Source: Paratinospora sagittata
Taxonomy: Eukaryota > Streptophyta > Magnoliopsida > Ranunculales > Menispermaceae
Length of the DNA stretch: 64,000 nt
Reading direction: 5' to 3'
Assembly (NCBI GenBank): GCA_035771175.1
Contig: CM069608.1
Coordinates: 27,100,519-27,164,518, forward strand
Shown: positions 57,693 to 64,000 of the stretch, one piece after another
Position numbering within the stretch: position 1 is the stretch's first letter
How the letters are laid out: every line of letters begins with the position of its first letter
Position numbers and translations under genes: made by a program
Notes under the pieces: generated by a model
What the model was told of the DNA's origin: nothing
The model's database searches: none
What the model saw: the letters and a program-made list of their open reading frames with translations, nothing else

Positions 57693-58830
57693 ATGCCTAG
57701 AGGGAATCCTACAAGGAATACTCGCAATGTGGTCATTCCGCGAGGCAATAGTTCGTCCGATTTATCATTCGAACCAGCAGAGAAGAGAAAAGAAGGGGAG
57801 GACCGACCAGCTAGCCCTTGCCTTCGGTCGCTACCGCCACCACCACCTCTTATGCTAGAACGAATCTCGCAACAAGTGCTTAGGCGTCCGATCGTGCTTA
57901 CGTACCGCTCCGACCTCTATTTGATGAACTTGGGTGGATTTCATTCTGTCGTTTCACCACGCCTTGGTATGAGACTCTTGTCCAAGCATTTTATAGTGGA
58001 CTTACTCAGGATGCAGATGATCGTGTTCATAACACTTACTTGTATCACTCCCGTGTAATAGGTGGTCGCATTGTCATCTTTCCAAGGCTCATTGAAGATA
58101 AATTTGAAATACCACGGGGTGGTTCTTATGCTTTGGACGTCAAAGGGAACGTCAACTTTCCAGGCTTTGATAGGTTGGAAGTTCTTAATAACTTCTCCAA
58201 AAGGATAGAGCATTCAACCTATCCTAAGAAAGTTTCAAACACCACTTTCTCATTCATGCCTCATCTTATTCACAATGTCATCTCTCGCATCATTCTTCCG
58301 AGGAGGAGTAGTTGTAGCAACGTCACTTCAGTTGATCCATTTCTTATCTAAGGTCTATCTATTCCACAATATCTGTCATCACATCGCCAATACGATGAAA
58401 AGATCATGTGTTCTTCCTTATGTGATGCAGCTTACTCCTATCTTCGAGGAGGCCGATATTGATATCTCTGTTATTCGACCAGTCAGTCATGTTTAACCGA
58501 GAGACGTCGCTAATGAATGTACTCTACATAGCATGGGATTCTACTATGTGTGCAGGTTGTGATGATGGCTAACTCCTAGACAGGTACCACGGGGTGAGAC
58601 GTATGGTAATTTTGAGTCTCCTCACCAGAGCGATCCCTTTTCCGATGAGATGGAGGACCACTTTCAGGAGGACCTTTCAGACGATAATGCCTATATGACT
58701 TCTAGCTCTTCTTCCGAGTTGCCCTCTGATGATGACCCTCACCATGATGAGGCTAGACCTAGTCAGCCACCTCCACCTGTACCATATCCTGGTTTTGACT
58801 TCAGCAATCTTGAGCAGCAGTTGTGTGAGA
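57693..58830 (+). pseudogene. Env-like ORF of element B2, C-terminally cut
   Basis: SIRE/Maximus elements typically carry an extra ORF after pol, often called env-like. Here ATG at 57693 opens MPRGNPTRNTRNVVIPRGNS, then a proline run (SLPPPPPLMLERISQQVLRR) and the globular region found in plant transposon proteins. Frame changes occur at about 58020, 58300 and 58500. The end is acidic and proline-rich (SELPSDDDPHHDEA) and is replaced at about 58831 by LTR-C sequence. No clear signal peptide or membrane segment is seen. Role unknown; the env label is by position. Confidence 0.7.
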
Positions 58831-59300
58831 TTTACCAACTTTGCATGGTTTTACCGTTGTACGTAAAATGTTACCACTATTTTAATCGTTGGTTTAATCG
58901 ATCAAATTATTCATATTTAACTTTGATTATTATATCTCAATTGTGTCAAAATGTTTTTATGATGTTAAACTATGTTTTTGACAGTGTCCTAAACCTAATT
59001 TGATAAAAAACCGAGTTTATATCACTTTAGAGGAAACGAACGCATTCCTGATTGAAAGAACTCGCTCCTGTACATTTTTCCTGAAACTCAAAATTTTTTA
59101 TCAAGGTTTAAGGAATGCGCTCCTGTGGCATTTCTCGAGACTCAGGATTTTTCTGATCAGGGAGAAGGAACGCGTTCCAGTTGCCAAGGGAAAAATGGAA
59201 AATTTTTTAAGAGTCAGTGGTTCTGGTTGAAGGAACCCGTTCCTATGCCCAACGGACAATTTGAGGAATGTGCTCCTTAAGTAAGGAATGCGCTCGTTGC
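58831..59300 (+). repeat. Internal LTR-C fragment between two env-like regions
   Basis: Matches about 61655-62137 of LTR C2, with roughly 7% differences over the first 200 bases, starting at ACCAACTTTGC and ending near GCGCTCG. It has neither LTR terminus. It contains the perfect palindrome GGAACGCGTTCC at 59167-59178. Confidence 0.88.
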
Positions 59301-59301
59301 C

Positions 59302-59336
59302 TCACGACCACCACCTCACGAGCCTTCACCTTCACC

Positions 59337-59382
<46 letters not shown>

Positions 59383-60045
59383 GATGACGATGTTGTACTC
59401 TCTGCACCCGCGGCCTCACCTACCTCCCGTCCACCACTCCTAGAGCCTGTCATCAGGCCTTTTGACGCTCGACGTCTCCTCCTGAGAGACCGAGTAGATT
59501 TTGACTACCTTACGAGGATACATATGCCTTTTTTTACCTACTTGACCCACATGAGATGGGAATGGTTCCTTTCTCATGGCGATGTTATCTACACTGAGTT
59601 AGTCCAAGTTTTCTACTCTGGACTCACTCAGATCCATGGCGATGATCCCCTTCTCTATCGCTCCAGGGTTTTTGGTATTGATATTGATATATCTCCATTC
59701 ATTCTGGATGAGATATTTGGCTTCTTTTCAGCTGATCCCACATTCTCATTCTCTAGGGAGGACGACGAAATCGTCTTTCCTAATTATGATCGGATCACAG
59801 CTCTTAGGACCATGTCAAGACTGGAGCTTAGACATGGAGTGATGACTGTGTCCAACACTATCTTGCGGCTCAAGATATTTCATAATATCTTCTCTAAAGT
59901 CATCATTCCGCACTTGAGTTCGCGTGAAGGTCAAGCCTTTGGATGCTTTCCTTTTTTGGTGCATGCACAGCGCACCAGCATCAGCCTGTCCCATGTCATC
60001 ATTAACCATATCACTGGGACACAGCATTGCCCTATGGCGCTTTAG
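59302..60045 (+). pseudogene. Second env-like ORF, probably of element C
   Basis: Open in one frame for about 248 codons. A proline/serine stretch with a long Ser run is encoded by (TCA)n at 59338-59382. Then comes VIRPFDARRLLLRDRVDFDY and a globular region (FYSGLTQIHGDDPLLYRSRV, LDEIFGFFSADPTFSF, RTSISLSHVIINHITGTQ), resembling the plant transposon-protein domain in SIRE env-like ORFs. It differs strongly from the B2 env-like protein. It stops at 60043-60045. The true start is missing because the upstream sequence is the LTR fragment. Confidence 0.65.
59338..59382 (+). repeat. (TCA)15 microsatellite, codes for polyserine
   Basis: A trinucleotide run in frame with the env-like ORF. Confidence 0.95.
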
Positions 60046-61231
60046 TGACTTTGCTCGATAAACACGCAGGCGTCTACTTCACGAGCTGCAAGGTGTCGGC
60101 CAAGCCTACTAAGAAGAATTTCATTGGAGAGCATACTATCAGATCTCTTGGCTATCAGTAGGTTGCACGCATCAGAGATTGGGTGCACATCACCAGGAGG
60201 TTACCAAGCGAGGGCACGACGAGATGGCTTTTGATATCCGTACTCATGGCGTCCTTCTTGAGATTCTTCTTGATTGATCTTTATCAGCAGGGTCTCACGA
60301 TTTCAATTTTAGCCAGGAGGATGTTTTAGCGACAGAGTGCAACCAACACCATCACCGAGTTTCATCGGTCTACTTCGCCTGTTCGTCAAGATTCAACTTT
60401 CGTTCCCTCCTCAAGCTCTCCTTCTCCATTACCGGCATTAGCTCTGATCCCGTTATCGGCAGCTCCTCCGAGGATTCCATCTCCTCGCTTGCATCCATTG
60501 TCCACTCTGCTTGATTTCTCATTAGATCTGATGTTATCTCCTCCACAGATTCCGTAACCATTTTCGGGTCGTGATTTGGTTATCCACTCTTGCTCCACCT
60601 CTGCTACCTCATTTGACTCTACTGCTGTTATACCTGATGCAGATGTTGGTACTACCCTCGTAGAGGACGACGCCCAAACCTCTACAGCTGATGATATTTT
60701 TGCTGGGCTTGGATCTCTTGATCCACGATCGTCTCCTCCGTCATTGGCACACCTCCTTTTTGATATTTCAGAAGGGGTAGAGATTAGTATGATTGGTCTG
60801 ATTGATTAGTCATTTTGTGCACATACTTAGGGGGAGAGTTCATACACTCAGAGGGAGTGTTTGGAGACTTGGATACATATTTTTGGAGATGTTCTGTTTT
60901 GTATTTTTTTTTGTTCACACTTATGTATCTTTGTGTATTTCTATAATTTCTGTTTTATCGTTTGATGTACACATTGATGATTACATGTATATGTTCTGAC
61001 TTGATTATATTAATATACATGTACATTTTGAGCTTATTGATCATATCTTTGAGTATGTTTGTATTGGTATCTGATTGATTATTCCTCATGGTATTGAACA
61101 TTAAATCTGTTATTAAGTGGTATATTCTTAAAAGTTTGCATGATAATAATATTGAACTTAACTCATCATTCATTTGAGATATCATGCTTTATGCTTCAAT
61201 AAGGCCAATAATGAATTTGTTTGAAATCATC
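60046..61231 (+). pseudogene. Decayed env-like C-terminus and 3' untranslated region of element C
   Basis: Up to about 60809 a Ser/Pro/Asp-rich coding remnant persists (open piece 60576-60809, TTLVEDDAQTSTADDIFAGL). CTTAGGGGGAGAG and TCAGAGGGAGTGTTTGG (about 60826-60864) are the purine-rich motifs usually found after the last ORF of SIRE elements. The remainder to the polypurine tract is non-coding. Confidence 0.6.
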
Positions 61232-61245
61232 AAAAAAGGAGAGAT
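61232..61245 (+). other. Polypurine tract of element C
   Basis: AAAAAAGGAGAGA directly precedes the start of LTR C2, identifying that LTR as a 3' LTR. Confidence 0.8.
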
Positions 61246-63569
61246 TGTTGATGTAACTACTCTCACTCGGTTTTGTTTTGATGATTGCAAACAACATATT
61301 TGTGTTATCTATAATCTCTTTGACGTAGTTGTTTCAGTGCTTAACTAGAAATATCAATTGGACTCAACTGAATTGTCAAAGCGCGTGGAAGGAACAACAC
61401 CACTCGAAGATTCAAGTGCTTCATGGTTGTATATCTTTAGAATCTTAGTGCCGTAGAATTAACATTTACATGTTCCAACCACACATGATCTCCATCTTTT
61501 TAAAATTCATGCATATAGATTATAATTCTCATACATACACATTTTTACGTGTTTAATCATGCATGCATTTATATTAGTTTGATAATCATGCTATCACTTG
61601 ATTAGAATTGTTCATCATGCATTTATTCATATGTGATCAATATGCAATATTTTCACCAACTTTGCGTGGTTTTACCGTTGTACGCAAAATGTTACCACTA
61701 TTTTAATCGTTGGTTTAATCCATCAAATTATTCATGTTTAACTTTAATTATTATATCTCAATTGTGTCAAAATGTTTTTAAGATGTTAAACTATGTTTTA
61801 GACAATGTCCTAAACCTAATTTGATCAAAAATCGAGTTTTTATCACTTAAGAGTGAAGGAACGCGTTCCTAGTTGAAGGAAGTCGCTCATGTACATTTTT
61901 CTTGAAACTTAGAATTTTTTATCAGGGTTTAAGAAAAGCGCTCCTTGTAAGAGGAATGCACTCCTGTGGCATTTTCTGAGACTCAGAATCTTTCTGATTA
62001 GGAAGAAGGAATGTGCTCCTGTTGCCAAGGGCAATATGGAAAAGTTTTTAAGAGTTAGTGGTTATGGTTAAGGGAACCCGTTCCTATGCCTAACAGACAC
62101 TTTGAGGAACGCGCTCCTTAAGTAAGGAATGCACTCCTTCAGTGGAGGAAAATCTGAAACTTTTCAGACTTTAAACCAGAAGGGCGCTCCTGCAGGAACG
62201 CGTTCCTGTACCTTTGTGTAGTGTTTGTCTATAAATACCACACTTGCTCATTTAAAGTGCAACTTTTACAAAACTTGTGAGAACTTGTGCAATTTTTCTC
62301 CGGTATTTATACTCGTCCAAAACAAGTTTTTAAGCCTTTTTCAAACATCATTCAAGCAAAAGTTCAACACATTTGATCATTTGATCCAAGATTCTGAAAA
62401 TTTCTCCACATCTTTTCTAAACCTTGAGAAATTTTGGAGTTTTTCTTGTGCAAGTGTTCAAGACGATTTTAGTGGTTTCAACATCAATCTTTGAGTCTTG
62501 ATCGTGTTTTAGAGCAACCAACTTCACATAAGGAGAATCTTGCGCTTCAATTCTACCTTGTTGGGTATACATTTCTACAAACTTGATTCTTGAGATTTTG
62601 GTTTATACAAATCAGTTTTTGTGCTTATACTATCATCTTTGAAATTGATTTTGTATTGATTCATATTTGCGAAACCCTATCTTGATCTTATTATCAATAT
62701 ACATTGTTTAGTGGTTTCATAGATTATATGTGGTTTCGATTCATGTGCTAACATTATATTCCATTTGAATCGAAGTTTTAATCGATACTTGATTTGTATG
62801 ATTCGTGGTCTTAAACATATATTCATTTAGAATCATCAAGTCTTGATTATCATAGTATATTAATTCTTGTGCATTGAACTTATATTTGTTTAGAATTAAT
62901 ATATTGATTGATTGTGCATAATCGATTCATTGTTTTATATTGCATATATTTGAATCGAATGCATTTGCGAAAAATATATATTCCAACACTTTGCATCATT
63001 TAAAATCATAAGTGGTTAGAATAGTATATGTTAATTCATTCAAGATTATAAGCTTCATTGTTGTGAGTGTTGTTATTCACTTTTCCATATTATTGTAATC
63101 TTGATGTATTGTTGACTCGGTTAAGTCAACCGGGACTATACCGTTTTGTATGACACGTAACCACGCCTGTAAGTTGGTTGCAAGTTGTGGCTTACTAACC
63201 AAGTTCTAATGTAGGCTATATTGTGGCTTTCTAACCAAGCCCTAGTGTAGGTTAGCATTGTATAGGCTTGAGCCAAGCCTTGGTGTAAGCTCAGTGTAAA
63301 CAACTTCTAATTCGCCCGTAAGTGATTAGCTAATAGTGGATTGAGAAATCCTGACCGGTACGGTTGGGTAGTAGACATAGACTCGAGGGGAGTCGAACCA
63401 CTCTAAATCTTTGTGTTCATATTTACTTCTTGCACTTGTCTTTATTTGTTTTATTTTTGTTGTTACCTACTGCGCATTATATTCTGTTTATTTAATAAAC
63501 CGAAAGGTAACGCAGAAATCCGCCAAGTCCAATTCACCCCCCCTCTTGGACGGTTATACAGGGCCAACA
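61246..63569 (+). mobile_element. LTR C2, full 3' LTR of SIRE/Maximus-like element C
   Basis: About 2.3 kb from TGTTGATGTAAC to GGGCCAACA. It has a TATA box TATAAATA at 62230-62237. Just upstream (61857-62206) lies an array of at least nine GGAACGCGYTCC-like motifs, including perfect palindromes GGAACGCGTTCC at 61859-61870 and 62195-62206. The end carries CCAATTCACCCCCCCTCTTGG, as in related LTRs. The right flank continues directly into an integrase fragment. Confidence 0.88.
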
Positions 63570-64000
63570 CACGTACACATAGTCTAGGTGGAAAATCATA
63601 TTGCTTCGTGATTGTGGATGACTTCACTAGATTTACATGGGTTTACTTCCTTGCTCATAAGCATGAGGTATTTGACGTGTTTATAAAATTTTGTTCTCAT
63701 GTTGAAAATGAGAAGGGCTATAAAATCATTATTATTAGAAGTGATATGGGTGGAGAGTTTGTTAATAAAAGTCTTGAAAACTTCTGTAATAAACAAGGAT
63801 ACACCCATCACCTTTCAGCTCTTAGAACTCTACAGCAAAATGGAGTTGTTGAAAGGAAAAACTGAACCCTTCTGGAGATGTGTAGGACCATGTTGTGTGA
63901 ATACAACGTGGCAAAATATTTTTGGGCCGAAGCCATAAACACTGCATGTTATGTGATGAATAGGACCATGATCAGAAAGAAGTTGAATAAAACATCGTAT
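63570..64000 (+). pseudogene. Integrase fragment of another SIRE-like element
   Basis: Begins at THSLGGKSYCFVIVDDFTRF, immediately after LTR C2, and follows the B2 integrase closely (IIIIRSDMGGEFVNKSLENF, LQQNGVVERKN). A TGA at 63862 stands where B2 has CGA, a CpG-type transition. It runs off the window still in integrase. The part upstream of the cacgtac joint is missing here, so element C inserted into this integrase. Confidence 0.88.

Noticed and set aside
60370..60598. Minus-strand ORFs with Glu-rich sequence
   Set aside because: Antisense of the Ser-rich env-like coding remnant.

Overview
The window is nuclear DNA from a flowering plant, very probably a dicot. It is AT-rich and packed with retrotransposons of plant type: Ty1/copia elements of Ale/Retrofit-like and SIRE/Maximus-like type, a plant L1-type LINE with a terminal RNase H, and tRNA-like SINEs. 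The only clear host gene is an ENHANCED DISEASE RESISTANCE 4-like gene. I cannot name the species.

Layout. 1-831 is the 3' part of an LTR. 832-1982 is intergenic with a promoter-like stretch. 1983-6852 is a nearly complete copia element with AAAAT target-site duplications (TSDs), an initiator-Met primer site and one long gag-pol broken by one frameshift and one TAG. 8108-9293 is an LTR-like unit followed by a copia remnant (to about 10115). Two PIF/Harbinger-like terminal-inverted-repeat elements lie at 11124-12333 and 12388-12795. A solo LTR (15112-15766, TSD TTAAC) lies beside a second, related LTR (15806-16650). That second LTR heads a decayed unit whose gag-like ORF appears to contain at least three spliceable introns (17117-18833). 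A SINE is at 21585-21792.

Host gene. 23052-26709 (+) is an EDR4-like gene of five exons. It has an N-terminal and a central zinc-ribbon, a CT-rich 5' leader with two abutting upstream ORFs, and a one-base reading-frame break near 23544-23584 in exon 2.

Nested block 1. A SINE (28148-28356) sits next to a LINE on the minus strand (28469-39281, 16-bp TSD). The LINE is split in ORF1 by a 5.1-kb copia element (33958-39081, TSD CCTAC). Codon phase is preserved across the insertion point. The copia carries a 315-bp tandem duplication in its RT region. A 616-bp polyadenylated retroposed unit follows at 41015-41630.

Nested block 2. 43169-64000 is a stack of SIRE/Maximus-like copia elements: LTR C1, interrupted by element D, interrupted by B1, interrupted by B2. 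It continues through env-like ORFs, an LTR-C remnant, a full LTR C (61246-63569) and an integrase fragment running off the window. The B and C LTRs carry arrays of a degenerate palindrome around GGAACGCGTTCC, and D carries a different GC-rich motif array.

The elements do not cooperate in a pathway. The window records successive insertions around one host gene. I saw no CRISPR array, rRNA or tRNA gene.
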